From NCBI GenBank assembly GCA_024741835.1, contig JAENRP010000159.1, positions 1 through 64,000 of the forward strand: DNA of 64,000 nucleotides, written 5' to 3'. Below are positions 24,301-36,500 of the stretch, piece after piece. The notes under the pieces are model-generated. The model was given only the letters and a program-made list of their open reading frames with translations. It had not been told where the DNA came from and made no database searches. The DNA is from Diplocarpon mali (taxonomy: Eukaryota; Ascomycota; Leotiomycetes; Helotiales; Drepanopezizaceae). The translations under genes and the position numbers were made by a program. Each line of letters begins with the position of its first letter. Positions within the stretch are counted from its first letter, which is position 1.

Positions 24301-26690
24301 TATTTAGTTTATAAGTATAAGATAGAATGACTTTTACCTTTATACCTTTAGCTTTGTACTACTCTTTATATTTCAATGCTCTTTATAAAGGGAATACTAA
24401 GGTATCGTTATCGCTCCTTAGAATGTATAGGGAAAGGCTATAATAGCGCTTTACCTATGCTTTAAAAGATTAAAGAGCTCTTAGAACTAGCGTTAGGGAC
24501 TTATAAAGCAGAGTATATCTAAATAACTTCCTATTAAATTTATCCTTAATTAGAAGAAGCCAGCTTTCTAAAGAGAGACTCGATATACTATAGTCAAATA
24601 GGTCCTAGGAGTACTTAAAGAACGGTCTTAAAGCCTTGAAATCTAACTCTCTTTTAAAAGGCTTTTGCTTAGCTTTTGCCTAAGCGCAAGCTTTATAATT
24701 AATTTATAGCTTCCCCTTAATCTTTACCCCTTTTGCGTTTAATATAAGCTTCTTAAGCGCCTTAGCTCTTAGATGGCCTAATCAAAGGTGCTAAATATCT
24801 GCCGAATCGTTCCTAGCTCTTAGGAATATGCTGCTCCTTAGGGGTTTATATTAGCTTTATAAACGCTATTATAAAGTAGGGAAAGCTAAGCAGGTTAGTT
24901 AAGCATAGTATAGTAAGTTAGGAGCATTATAAAAGTTGATAGGCTTATATTCAAATACTATAATATTCGACTTACGCTCTAGCTGCTTTACAACTATATT
25001 ATTATCTACTATACCCCTTTAGAGCGTTGCGTCTAAGCCTATATACTATATCTTAGCCTTCTTTAAAAGAGGCTTTAAGATAATATTAATATTAAACCTA
25101 TTTATAAGCGCTATATTCCTAAGCTTTAAGTCTCCTTTATTAGCGAGAACCCCTTTTATTAGACGTATACCCCTCTTCCTTATTAGCAGACTTAAGCTCC
25201 CTGCCTTTATATAGTCCTAGGGATATGCGATTTTCAATGATCTAGGAATTAGAAGCTCCTCTCGATTAATAAGGTGCGTTATAGCGCAGTTGTTAAGTAA
25301 GGTTGTATTCGAGAGAGCGTAAGGAGCTCTAAGGGTAGAGTATATTCCTAGGGTAAAGTCTTTAAAGAGAGCTAGATCTAAGAGGGCAGCGATAATCTTT
25401 AATTTACCGCTTCCTAAAGCTTTAGTAGATATTCTTTCCTTAAATTGATCTATAAGAGCTTATTTAATATAGGAAAGCTTAGCTTAAAGCTCTTTCCATT
25501 CTAAGGAAGTAAGGTTTTTACACATTCTTTTAACCTTATTATAGCTGGGAAGGTTTTAAAGCGTACCTTCCTTAGCGCTAGTTAAGGCGTATTTTAACCT
25601 ATTATACTCCTTTAAGTTCTAGAAGTGATTTTTGACCTAAGGGCAAAGGCACTTTTTAACGCTCCCTTTAAGAGTCTTCTTTACCTTGCCTTTACTTAAT
25701 GCTCTTAGATTAGTATAATCGCCTATTCCTTTAAGCGAAGTATATACTCTAAAGGTTGCCTTTAATAAAGAGCTTACAAGGCTTCGCTCTATTAAACTTA
25801 AGAACTAATTAATATAGTAGACTATATCTTTTTTATACTTTAAACCTAGCTTATTATCTTTAATAAGCTTTGCCTAGGTCTACTAAGACTAAGTAGAAAC
25901 CTAGCGGTAAACCGATTATAAAAACTTTATAATCGCAAGGGAGCCTTAAACCTCTAGGATTCTATATATTCATACTTCTTAATAAATCTCCCTAAAGCTA
26001 GCAAGCCAGGTCTTCGGTTCTACTTTGCTACTCCTTATTTTAAAGAGCTTATTATTATAGTCTTTCTAAATTGACTCTATTATACTAACCTTAAAAGGGG
26101 CTAGTTCCTTACGCAAGTGCTCTACAATCTATTAAATTAATAGTTTTCCCGCTTCCTTGCAATCATATTGCACTACTTAAAGTAATATAGGGTATACTAT
26201 CTTAGTAATCCAATAGTATAACTAAGTATAAGAGCTCCTATTCCTTTTCCACATTTCTATTATAAGATTGTATTGCATTACCGCCATTTTATACTCCAGC
26301 TCTACATCTTTAGCTATTATCTTCGCAGGTAGTAGTAGAGCTAGCGTTTATTAATCAGTAGCTTCCTACTATTAGTACAACTTATAGTAGCTTTGCAATA
26401 CTCTCTAGTCCCATCCTTTTACAATTTTTTCAAGCTGCAGCAGTTCTATTTCTAAATCCAATAGATATAAAGCTTCATTCTTATAAAGCAGAGCTTAATT
26501 TCCCGTCTCTATAATATACAGTTTAAGGTTATTAACCTATCTTAGCTTCTTTATATACTTCTAAAGCTATAAAAATTCAGCCTGAAACTCTAGCTTAGTA
26601 TACCAAATACATTATGACTTCCTATCCTAGAGCATAACTCCACTAGAGCTAAGCTCCTGAGCTTCTTTTTACTAGTATTCGCTTATATTG
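21338..26690 (-). pseudogene. E gag-pol, copia polyprotein with RIP stops
   Basis: Gag starts near 26690 (exact start not seen) and includes a long alpha-helical part (YIKKLR near 26555, EIELLQLEKIVKGWD near 26440-26400). Protease: LLNNCAITHLIN at about 25305-25270, with Asn for the catalytic Asp. Pre-integrase zinc region: LGHLRAKALKKL near 24770. RT: FYINDI, catalytic box YIND at 22333-22322. RNase H: IEAKLLGVAHIAKEMMALRR near 21710, CDNQ near 21590, and the end KFESFIKLLNL before TAA at 21340-21338. It is closely parallel to D across all domains. Frames carry RIP stops but the domain order is complete. Confidence 0.85.
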
Positions 26691-26873
26691 ACTAGGATAG
26701 TAAGGAGTATGGTATTAGTTGGCTAGGAGTATTAAAACGTTAAGTCAGGTCGTATAACGCGTATAGGCAAGGGAGAATAGATGAAAAATAGTAGTAAAAC
26801 CTCTTTAAGAAGTCTTTAAATACAGTGGATTTTTGATCGTTTGCTCCTAAGAGTTGCAAATAGTACTAATAAC

Positions 26874-27205
26874 TGTTGTACTGTATTTAGAGGTGGATTC
26901 TCAATAGTAGCAGAAGCTTGTAAAATTCTACTCTAATTGTATACCTGAGCTCCCTTTATAGAAGTGCTCCGTGGCCACTTTAGGGGTATATTATATAAGC
27001 CAGTCCTCAGAGGCCTCAGTGCCTGAGGCTCCTCATGGCGCTGTATTTAGAGGTGGATTCTCAGTGGTGGCAGAAGCTTGTAAAATTCTACTCTAACTGT
27101 ATACCTAAGCTCCCTTTATAGAAGTGCTCCGTGGCCACTTCAGGGGTACATTACATAAGCCAGTCCTCAGAGGCCTCAGTGCCTGAGGCTCCTCATGGCG
27201 CAACA
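26874..27205 (-). repeat. E right LTR with internal 160-bp tandem duplication
   Basis: Two 160-bp units (26881-27040 and 27041-27200), each from CTGTATTTAGAGG to CTCATGGCG, stand head to tail between TGTTGTA and CAACA. The left LTR has only one. The second unit is the less RIP-mutated of the two (GTACATTACATAAG against GTATATTATATAAG). Confidence 0.9.
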
Positions 27206-27210
27206 ATATG

Positions 27211-27433
27211 TTTGTCATATAATCTGTTATATGATACATTATACATATGATATATCATATGACTTGCCATATGACTTAGCGGCTTTGCTAAGAAGACTGC
27301 TTACCTTAAATAGCTCTTAGTTAGAGAGCTCTTATGAATCAAGACACCCAACATCGTCGCTTGCACCTCATACTTCTTCGTGCCCTCTTCTAGTTTACTA
27401 TCAAGTTCACTATCAGAGAACCTCCTTGCTATA
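27211..27433 (+). repeat. A1 3' LTR, remainder
   Basis: It continues the LTR after E, ending CCTTGCTATA. With the first 24 bp it makes 247 bp, equal to the 5' LTR. The duplication TATTA follows at 27434-27438. Confidence 0.92.
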
Positions 27434-27438
27434 TATTA

Positions 27439-28233
27439 TATAATTAGTATTATTATACCAATTGGATTTAAGGATCTTATAAAGATCGGCTTTTAAAACG
27501 TAGGTATCTTTATTATAATTATCATTTAAATTATCAGAAGTGGATTTAGGTTTAGATAACCTACTATTATTATTAAAGGTATTTGCTAAAGTTTTAACTA
27601 AATAGCCTTTTCCTTTACCTTTTCTTAATAGTTGCGGCCTTTAGTAGGATAAGGGCAGTTTACTTCTTAACTTCTGCTTTAATTACTTCTTAATATTAAA
27701 GCTAGCAACTATATTAATCAATTGCCTTCTAACTTTATAATTAATAATATTATAAGTACTATTATAAAAGTAGCATCTCCGATAAGCTTAAGGGCTTATC
27801 CTGCGCTCCTTCCTCTTCTTAGGCTTATTATTGCCCTATAATATAGCATTTGCCGATTTAAAGCGTCCTTTAAGGTCTTATTTAATAGTTTAAAGGAGGT
27901 CGATCTTCTTATAGATCTTAAAGTTGAGTTAGATAAGAAGAGATTGTTTTATAATAGCAAACTTAAGAGGGAGGCTATTAAGTAGGAAATTAAAAAGCTG
28001 AGTTTCTTTAAAAGTCATAGCCATTTTAAGATCTGCGGCTCTTACTCTCCTTCTCACTTTATATAGTATAAACTAAGTAGAGTCTATATTTATATCTATA
28101 TCCTTGCTATCTTTATCTTTTCTATATTAAAATAAAGTGATCTACTATAATAGATGCTAGGTATTAAAGGCAGTTATCTAAGAGTATTTTACCTTTAAAG
28201 TATCTTATCTTATCTTCGCATTATTATAAACTC
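27439..28233 (-). pseudogene. X0 gag remnant
   Basis: On the minus strand this is X gag from the codons just before protease back to about codon 120. It matches 37930-38725 of X1 (for example KKRKERRISPQAYQGY, around 27790). It ends at 28233 where the X0b LTR starts, so the N-terminal part of gag and the 5' LTR are missing. Confidence 0.82.
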
Positions 28234-28428
28234 TATTGAGCTTAAGTGAGTCGGCGCAGTAGGTAAAGGAGGCTTCTAGAGGTCGATGGTCGATATATTA
28301 GTAAGAGTTAGAGAAGGAAGGTTACCCCTTTCTTCCCTATAGCTATATTCGTGTCAATATCCTACTGACTAAGCAGTAGGATCATATAATAATACATTAG
28401 AGTAATAGCTATATCACCTATCTTAATA
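28234..28428 (-). repeat. X0b 3' LTR (195 bp)
   Basis: On the plus strand it runs from TATTGAGCTTAAGTGAGTC to CACCTATCTTAATA. It is the reverse of the X1 LTR. Confidence 0.9.
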
Positions 28429-28567
28429 CTCCTACTTAGACCTTACTCCAATTGACCTATAGTTAGGAAAATAACAACTATCCTTTTACGCTAATCCAAC
28501 TCCTAAGTATCTCTTTAAATTAAAACCAATTAATTAATAACAACCTCTATTAAAATCACTAAACTCT

Positions 28568-28719
28568 ACTTGCAAGGTAGGACCAAGAGTCAATTTTCCT
28601 AAAAGCGTTCCTTTATAAGACTACGTAACTTAACTCGCAGTCTAGGCCTAAGAGTCGATTTAAAAAAAACTTTCCTCTATAAGACTATATGACCTAACTT
28701 ATAAGGCGGGCCTAGGAGT
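28568..28719. repeat. Three palindromes in the X0b 3' untranslated region
   Basis: Copies at 28568-28590, 28633-28655 and 28697-28719 are about 65 bp apart. They match the trio after the stop codon in X1, X2 and X4, and lie outside the gag-pol frame. Confidence 0.82.
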
Positions 28720-28846
28720 TATCCTTAAGCCTACTAAGCCCTTACTATCTTCTGCAACCTTAGTATATCTTTAAACGCTTTAAACTTTGCAACTATCTCT
28801 AATAGCTTTATAAATCCATCTGCTACTATTCGATCGGTTAGGATAT

Positions 28847-29275
28847 TATAAAACAGAAGGGAGACAACATAAGAATAGGCCTAAGGGAAGACCTAAAAAC
28901 AAGAGGAGGAAGCACCACAAGCGGGCTCTCTTAGACAAAGTGTTAGGAACAAGTCCTAAGTATAGGGTGTATTCAATACTATAGCGCTGCGCGCTTATCT
29001 CTATATATAGAAGAGGCCCCTTTTATCCTCCTATCGGCCCTGTCCTATTATATGACTCTTATTACGTGATTCATCTATACCCAGGTCTTTATATATATCT
29101 TAAATAATAAAAGTAGTAGCCCTTACTACTTTTAGCAAAAAATATAAAATAATATAGGTTAAGGCAATAGTATATTAATCATTAGCAAACCCTAAGTGCG
29201 AGAAAACTAATATATTAAAAGGCCTAAACTAAGGCTATATTATTATTAAAGGTAAAAGAAAAAAAAAGAAGAGGT
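28847..29275 (-). mobile_element. C3: family C LTR and adjoining internal sequence, up to the gap
   Basis: The LTR is 28847-29093 (247 bp, TATAAAACAG to GGTCTTTATA). It is more divergent than those of C0, C1 and C2 but keeps the block order. The next 180 bp are colinear with the C1 and C2 internal start (AGTAGTAGCCCTTACTACTTTTAG). No partner LTR is seen to the right. The left flank GGATAT is X0b sequence. Confidence 0.75.
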
Positions 29276-29300
29276 NNNNNNNNNNNNNNNNNNNNNNNNN
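29276..29300. other. Assembly gap of 25 N
   Basis: The gap lies between an A-rich run and a run of 23 T (29301-29323). C2 has a poly-T of similar context at 59891-59905, so the gap is probably a collapsed homopolymer, but missing sequence cannot be excluded. Confidence 0.9.
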
Positions 29301-29336
29301 TTTTTTTTTTTTTTTTTTTTTTTATATATGCTTTTT

Positions 29337-29359
29337 ACCTATAGGCCGGGCCTAGGAGT
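29337..29359. repeat. Palindrome after the stop of gene 1
   Basis: The core GGCCGGGCC is well preserved. It lies about 75 bp beyond the stop codon and next to the poly-T, in the position where C2 also has a palindrome beside its poly-T. Confidence 0.85.
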
Positions 29360-29435
29360 CAGAAAACGAAACTAGCAAAACAAACAAATAGGCTATAGAA
29401 TCGCAAAAACAATTAAAATAGAACTAACCTAGGTA

Positions 29436-32400
29436 TCAGTTTTCCTTAGTTCTCTTTAAAGGATAAGGAGAACTATTACTAGATAATACTCTCTTTGCCA
29501 AACGACCACTTCTTCTTATAGTATTGCTATTAGTATCTGATAAGATAGGTCTTAGTATTGCAAGAGCCTTAATAGTTCGGGCAGATATTAGTATACTTTA
29601 GCAGCTTCTACTAATAGAGAGAGAGACTTATATAATAGCATTATTATTATTATTATCGTTATCATCCTTAAGGGAATTGTCAGTAATAGAGGAAAGGGAT
29701 GCAGGAGATTCTACAAATACCACTTCCTTAGCCTTGCCCTTTGCTAAATCAAGTTGTAGGCCAGGCCTAAGAGTTATATTAGGTATCTTTATATAGGGTT
29801 TCTTAGTGCTATACTTCTCAAATAGAATCGTCTTATTAATTATATTATTAGCCTTAATATTATTATTAGAGCCTTTTGTCTTAGTCTACGACTTATCTCT
29901 ATATAGTTGCAGCTCTAGCTATTAAACTAGCTTTTAAGTATTAGCAAAATCTTTAAAAAGTTCTTATTTATACTTCTTCAAATATGCTATTAGCTAAGTT
30001 ATATCTTTTGCAAATAAATCCTTTATAATCATTACCACTAATAGGTCGCTTTAGGGTCTCTTTCCTATAAGAGCCTTTAATAGGGGGCTACCTTTTATCA
30101 TATTAAGGGTTATATAAAACTTAGCAGACGATTTACCTATAATATTCTATCTTACAGTTTAAGGTCGCTTTATATTAATAGAGTTAATAATAAAATCCTT
30201 TAAGTTAGTGCCATTCTCAAGTGCTCCATTTCTAACCACTTTAGTATAGTTGTTGCTAATCGTTAAAAAACCGCCTTTGCTAGGTTCCTATTCCAACTTA
30301 AGGTTAACGAATATGCCTTATCTTATAAATACCGAAAATAGGATAGTCTTATTAGAAACATATTCCTTTAAGAGCGTTCTTTATTTAATATTCAGTTCTT
30401 TTTATTAAATAGCGCTTTATACTAGGTTTATTAAAACCTATTAAGCATTTTTAAGCCTAGGTAGTATAAGGAGTAATAACTTATACGACTTTTCCTATAT
30501 TGCAAATTGTCTAATAGACTGCTTAGCTACCAGAATCATATAGTAATCGATAGTCCTATTATTAAGCATAGTAACCCGCGAGCCAGGCCTAGGAGTTAAT
30601 CTGACGAATCTTATATTAGTATTAATTCTAATAGAAACTACCTTTATATAATAGTTAATCCTTATAAATTATGCCGGCTTAGGGTATATCACTAGCTTAT
30701 ATAAAGAATTATAATAAGTTAGCAAAGCACTTAGATACAATCTATAGTGCATTCTTAAAGTTTGTTATATTAGACTATAAGTTATATTATAAAGAAATGC
30801 GGATAGAGGTACTAATTTCTTATCAAATACTCGAAAATGATATCTATACATTTCCAGTTCTTCTTATACTAATGCTAAAAATAAAGTCTTTGCGCAAGAA
30901 CTATAACTATATATGCGTATAGCACTTAGGAAAGCGCAGCTAAACAACTCAGGCATATTTAAAAACCCTTTGCTATAGAGTAATATCAGGTTATTACTAG
31001 TTAGTATAATACTATACTAAGCGGGAGTCCAGGCGATATTATAGAATAATTTTAAAGCTTTAGGCTTTACTTTAAACTTAGTAAAACCTAATAATATATC
31101 TTTCTTAACCTAGCTCGCTATTCTATTGCCAGTAGCTATAATTGCATAATTCCCTAGGTATAGTAAAAACAGCTTTAGGTTAAGAGCAGTGCAAAATTTG
31201 TAGATATTAGACGACATATCTTTATTATTAAGGCCTATTATTACCAGCCTATAATACTACGCGTATTATCGTTTATAAAGGGCGTAGAATTTATTAATAT
31301 TAAAGTCCTCAAACATTCCTACTACAAATTTAGAAAGTCTTATTTTCATTTCTAGTATTATTACAATCTTGAATCTATCGCTATACTATAGTATTATCTT
31401 AATATTAAAGGGAACTTAATAGCATTCTATAGAGATAATAGTTATACTATCTTCTAACTTTTCTTTAAGAATATAGTAGTTACTATTCAATTTCTTATAA
31501 TTAATAAAGAACTATATAATATTATCTATAGAGAATTCGTCTTGCTATAACTTCATAATCTGTTTAATAGCTCTTGCTATTCCCTCTTATACTAATAAAA
31601 CTTCTCCCTAACCTTCTTTCTTCAAACGTTTTATTATTAACTTATAGAATTTTAGGACGAATTTTTATAGGTCCTTAGGGAAGGATTGCATAATATTAGT
31701 AACGTCTTTCTTATTATTATTAAAAATCTCTAGCACATTAGAGATAGTATTATTTTCTTTATCTGATATTTCATTATTTAAGTCCATATTATCATATATA
31801 TTAACCCGCGGGCCAGGCTTGCAAGTCAATTTCTTTGCTATTAGTATTCAGGGTATTTAAGGCATTTCTAAGGATGGCGATTTAAACTCATCTAAGTCTA
31901 ATAAATAAGGGTTATAATAGTTAGCAATTTGTATTCTTAATATTATAGGCACCTTATGCTTATAGACCTCCTCCTTATATAGTACTTCTACCTATAGGCT
32001 AGGCCTATAAGTTAAATCTTTCTTATTAGTCTATTCTGCCGGAAGTAGTAGCAGCTTTAGGGCGGCGGATACGACAAATTCCTATCTCTCCAACTTATTA
32101 TTAAAGAAGTTTATAGTATACTTAGCTAGGTAAATCATCTTTTCTTTTATAATAAGCAGTCTATACTATAATTGTTAAAGGCCGAGGGTATTTAAAACAG
32201 TTTGGTTAGAAAGTGCGAAATTGTCATACTATAAAGGATTGTCTTTTATAGTTTGAATAGTAGAATGCATAATAGTACTTAAGAACCTTATAAACTTTCT
32301 ACTTCTTACGCTATTTCCTTAGAGTTTCTTTATACCCTCTTATATTATAAAGTAGTTTAATACCTATATGGCCTTTGCTATAGGTTAGTATATTTCGAAG

Positions 32401-32900
32401 ATTTTACCAAGCCCCTATAAGGCATTATTAGCAATAATATCATTTATAAAGTGACTTTAGAAAAGCATACCTCAAGTGCCTTCAGTGAATTGTCTCAGCC
32501 TCTTTATATATTTATCTTTCTTATCTCAGTTCTTTCGAAACAAATCCACTAAGTTAGTATACCCTTAGTACTCTTATAAAAATTTCTTATAATTAATACC
32601 TTTAATCTTAAGTTTATTATTAAGGAAGTTATTGAACCCTAGAAATCCTTCTTCTATAGCAGAAATTCTATAAATGAATATATCAATAGATGAGTTTAAG
32701 AATACCTATTATTCTATTTCGCCTAACGTTCTATAGGTAGTTACTATATCTTCTAATAATCTTAAAGCTTTTCTATTCTAAGAAAATCCTCCTTCTAACA
32801 TTAGCTTATTAATAGGGGCCGCCGTAGTCTTACTGCCCGTAGGTACAACAGCTATGCTCTTCTTAGGCGTGGCCTTTTTACTTATGCTTAATAGTGCCAT
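29436..32900 (-). pseudogene. Unknown large gene 1, single frame of 1,154 codons with RIP stops
   Basis: I do not recognise this family. From ATG at 32900 (MALLSISKKATPKKS) one frame reads through to TGA at 29438-29436 with no net frameshift. It is broken almost only by TAA and TAG that replace Gln or Trp codons. The N-terminus is basic. A Lys/Gln-rich, mostly helical body follows, then an Asn/Asp-rich run (about 29650) and a basic C-terminus (RRSGRLAKR, about 29507-29481) that could be a nuclear localisation signal. I see no signal peptide, membrane bundle, zinc finger, RT or integrase motif. Four palindromes lie in frame (32012, 31826, 30596 and 29774, minus starts). It is a paralogue of the upstream gene over its whole length; shared words include LGEIE/LGNIE, PIAKAI, IIQFF and YRLYL. 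Single-exon structure is inferred from the frame. Confidence 0.75.
29752..32012. repeat. Four in-frame palindromes in gene 1
   Basis: Copies are at 29752-29774, 30574-30596, 31804-31826 and 31990-32012. On the minus strand they encode T-L-R-P-G-L-Q-L, T-P-R-P-G-S-R-V, T-C-K-P-G-P-R-V and T-Y-R-P-S-L-stop-V. All start an exact multiple of three from the ATG at 32900. Confidence 0.85.
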
Positions 32901-33512
32901 AATGAATTATTTAGCAGGAGGAGGATAGCTCTAAATAAAGAGATAATTATTTAAGAAAGATTAACGACATAAGAGGCTTGTATTAGAAAAGATTGATAAT
33001 AGAAAGATAATAGTAGTGGTACTAGTATTATAGGTCTAGTAGGGTTGAAAAAAGAAGTAAAAAAAAGGTAAAATCGTAATGCAAGGAGAGGCTTATTTAT
33101 AGAGTTTAGAGTCGCGCTAGTGCACAAAGGAAAAGTAGGCATAAAGAGGCTGGAAGTAGGAACAAAAGTAGGGTGTGACGCATATAAGGACCTATAATTA
33201 GTAAATGATAATTCTTTAAAAGTAAGGATAATATTTCAAAGGTAAGCGTTAGAAAGTTATATATAAAGGAAATAATCAAGGGATAAATTATATAAAGAAC
33301 GAAGTAGAGTAAAGAATATATATAGAATAGAATAATGAATAGAGAATAAAGAGGTATTAGTATATAGGAAGTAGATAATCCAAAAAAAAAAGATTTAATT
33401 CGAATTCGTAAGTTCTTTAAATGGTTTTCTCTAAAGGTAATAGGCTAAATTCTCCAAATTGCTTAACTCAATTATCAATTCTATTATTACTTTAGAGTCT
33501 TCTTCTCTTATA
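32901..33512. other. Intergenic stretch between the two unknown genes
   Basis: About 600 bp separate gene 2's stop from gene 1's start. It is A/G-rich on the plus strand, with one short minus-strand frame (33142-32951) that has no homologue in the pair. It should hold the promoter of gene 1, but I cannot point to a definite TATA box. It looks less RIP-altered than the genes (for example GCGCTAGTGCACAAAGG at 33113-33129). Confidence 0.5.
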
Positions 33513-36500
33513 TTAGTTCTTACCTCTCGGCGATTTCTTAGCTTTAGGGACCTCTTTTAAAGGATCTTCTATTAGTTCCTTTAGATTTAATGGCCGAAGT
33601 TTATCCGAACCATCTCATAGGCTAAAGCTAGCCGAATCCAACCTCACTCGCAGGCCAAGCTCACAAGTTAGTCTTAGCGTTTCTAAGCTTAAGGGTAAAA
33701 ATAGGGAATTAGTTCCTAAATCAAGGTCTAGCATTATACTAGTATTATAGCTTATCTCTTTTCCGAATTTTCTTGCGATAATATCTTTATCAATTAGTAT
33801 ATTAAGCTCCTAGATAGCATTTATTTTATCGCATTATCCCTAAGACTTAAGTCTATAAAGAAGCGATTCAATATTTATAACATTCGTCTAAGCATTAATA
33901 AAGGCGTTAAAGAGTTTCTAATTATATTCTATAAAGTGAATTTTCAATTTGTCTTTATTAAAAAGAAACAACTTCCATACTTTAATCATAACCGAAGGGT
34001 CCGTTTAAAAGCATCAACCAATAATAGCTTCAAAGAGGCTACTATAGTTCTTAAGATAAAAAGCTGCCTTAAAAGGTGCAATAGTTTTACTTACGTTAAT
34101 CTATTAAGGTACTAGAGGTTGCTCTAAAGTAGAGATTAAAAAGATAAGATCAGAGATTCGAGTCTTATTCTCTAAGGTATTCTTATCGCAGATAGCTATA
34201 TAGTTATTACAAAAGGCTATAAAACCACTAGTTCTATAAGAATTATCTAAAAGCATTTTAAGAAAGTATCCCTATTTTATTATTACTATAATTAGATTGC
34301 TATTATTAGTAATAGGTCGCAAGATCTCCTTTCGCTTTATTTTTATAGTTATTTAAGCTAGTTAAGATTTTAAACTAAGTGCTTAAGAAGTCTATCGACT
34401 TATCTTCTTCGCAGATAGAGTAAGTTTTATATTCGATTAAGAGCCGATCTACCTATTAAGACTTCCTAAAGCAGGGCCTTATCCGATCAATAGGATCTGA
34501 TAATCTAAGAATCGCTTATTAGCAAAATTAACTCATAGGCCAGGACCGCAAGTAATAATCGGATTTTCTTTATCAGTAGTACTTATATCTCTCTTTATTA
34601 AAACGACTTAATTATAAAGACTAAGACCAATTAATTAGGAAGGTTCAAAGTAGGCTATAAGCTAATAAGCTCCTCTACTTTTAGCTATTATAGCTAAGAG
34701 GTAAAGTCTATAATATATCTAAAGGACTTATTAAGTAAGATTGAATATTATATTATAAAGAAAATAAGAAGGTATAAAGGTCGCATTATCCATAGGGCAA
34801 AAGTAATAAAGGTATATCTTTACTTCTTATCTTATAATAAAGAGGAATATACTTATAAAAGCACTATTATTAGTAGTAAAATTATCAGTTAAAAAGCGGT
34901 ATCCAAAGGGTTCAGGCATCACAATTAACCCTTCTTCCTCTATTTCCTCTTACTATTTATTACTTAATAATATTAAAAAGAAAGAATTATTCTATTTAAT
35001 CGGCTCTAATGCTTTTAAGGCTTTAAGATCAGCCTTGAATTTTATAACACCTAAAGATGCCTCTATTATTAATAGGTTAAATTTGCATATCCTTAAAGAG
35101 ATAAAGAATTAATTATTAAAGTGGATTAAAAAAAGATCAATATCTTCTACTATATAAAGAAGTTTAAAGTATTTAATAGTTTTATTAATATTAAATCCTT
35201 TATAATTAAGACTATAGTAAATCGAAAGAGAGCGAATATAAAGGTCGCAAAGTCTTCTCCCTTCGATTCTTATACTAGGAAAATACTATCGAAAGCGAGT
35301 TTTTATTACAAAGGACACTTAAATATTATATTATTCTTTAAGCTTAAGGTTAAGAATAACCGATTAAGGCATATTGCTATAATTACAAATATCCTAATTA
35401 ATAGATTCCTCTTTGCGTTTTCTTTCTTATAAGACGAAATAGTCTCACTTAGCATCTAAGAGACTAGGTTCTTAACTTTTATAATTATTAAAGAATTGAA
35501 TAATATCTGCAAAGGCGAATTAGTCTAAGGTAAGCTATTAAATCTATCTAATAGCTCTTTTAATTATTTTTAAAGCAATAGGAATAGGGTCTTCCCTTAT
35601 ATTATCGTTTTTAAAGCGGTTGCATATAGATATAAAGAAGTTAAGAACTAGCTCTTTTAAGTTATTAAAGAAGAAGTCTAAATAGGCGCGCAATCCTTTG
35701 GTTTTAAATTGCAAATCAGCTAAGGTAGCTATCGAACGATCTATCCTTTTTAAAGGTTAAGCTGAAATTGGTCGTTTAGCTAAAGGAAAGTCCTTTAAAG
35801 ATTCCGAAAATTCTAAAGAGGCTATGCTAAGCATTTGGGCAGTTTATTTAATAGCGGTTTCTAGAATCATTTTAATAAAAGGCAAGTTAGGTCCAGTTTT
35901 AAAATTCTTATTTCTAACTCCTAGTCTAGGACTATAAGTCAAATCATATAATTTAGCACTTATTGTATCTTTAGGCTAAGAGGCGAATTTCAAGGCAGGC
36001 TTGACTATAAATAACCAATTCTCTTCTTTATTATTAAAGAAATCTTATCCAAACCCTAGTATAAGAGTCTAGTTCTCTTTTGAAATAAGCAAACTATAAG
36101 TAAAAGCGCAGAGCCTTAGTATATTAATAATAGTACTATTAGGTAGGGTAATATCTGCAGCTTAATTTGATCTTTTTATAACCCTATTAGCTGCTATAAG
36201 TACTATATTAGATAGGCCTATAAATCTGCGACTATGAATTCGATTGCTTTAGAATTTTACTACTCCTTTTTAAATAATAAAGAAATTGAGAATCTAAATA
36301 GCTTTAGCTATAGGAGTATTTTCCTTAAGAATTTTTAATAATACTTGCCTTCTATTATTAGAATTAATATTTATTAGAAAGCGCAAATAAAACAGAAGGC
36401 CTCTTTTATTAATAGCTAAATTATCCAGTTGTCGAATAGATTCTTCCCTTTTATCTTAATCCATTTTAAAAGTATTAGCTAAGGTTATATATTAATCTGT

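Larger units (their letters stand above)
19857..27205 (-). mobile_element. E: long Ty1/copia element, complete, minus strand
   Basis: It is inserted in the A1 3' LTR with an exact 5-bp duplication, ATATG (19852-19856 and 27206-27210). The left LTR is 172 bp; the right LTR is 332 bp because of an internal 160-bp duplication. Minus-strand order: gag, protease, integrase, RT, RNase H, a 1.3-kb tail, CTAGGGAGTG as polypurine tract, 3' LTR. The RIP load is moderate and G+C is higher than in X. After the 5' LTR the minus strand reads GTTATTAGTACTATTTGC, a poorer match to the initiator tRNA-Met site than in A, X and D. Confidence 0.92.
3964..27433 (+). mobile_element. A1: Ty1/copia element, plus strand, with nested C1, D and E
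   Basis: The 5' LTR is 3964-4210, the internal part 4211-9082 and 19578-19832, and the 3' LTR 19833-19856 plus 27211-27433. The 5-bp target duplication TATTA is exact (3959-3963 and 27434-27438) and the host X0 sequence rejoins across it. Removing C1 (with D) and E restores an element of about 5.6 kb, in line with the 5,518-bp A2. The internal order is initiator tRNA-Met primer site, gag, integrase, RT, RNase H, polypurine tract (AGAGGGGTA just before 19833). Confidence 0.93.
1..28233 (-). mobile_element. X0: Ty1/copia element, minus strand, partial, host of nested insertions
   Basis: The element survives as three pieces, 1-2849, 3098-3963 and 27439-28233, which together read colinearly with the complete copies at 36935-43072 and 46211-52394. 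Its 3' end (last codons of RNase H and the 3' LTR) lies left of the window. Its 5' end is lost at 28233, inside gag, where the LTR of another X copy begins. The interruptions are a solo C LTR and the large A1 nest, both with target duplications, so X0 is the oldest layer here. RIP mutations are dense throughout. Confidence 0.88.
28234..28846 (-). mobile_element. X0b: 3' end of another minus-strand X element
   Basis: A 195-bp LTR (28234-28428) is joined to the X 3' untranslated region and the last codons of RNase H (28429-28846). It sits inside gag of X0. At 28846 it is cut by a C LTR, and no continuation was found in this window. Confidence 0.82.

Noticed and set aside
32951..33142. 63-aa minus-strand frame between the two unknown genes
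   Set aside because: It is short, low in complexity and has no counterpart upstream of gene 2. It is probably chance in untranslated DNA.
36047..36069. A further palindrome in gene 2 (ATCC to GAGTC)
   Set aside because: The left arm does not match and the position is out of phase with the frame; treated as chance or too decayed to count.
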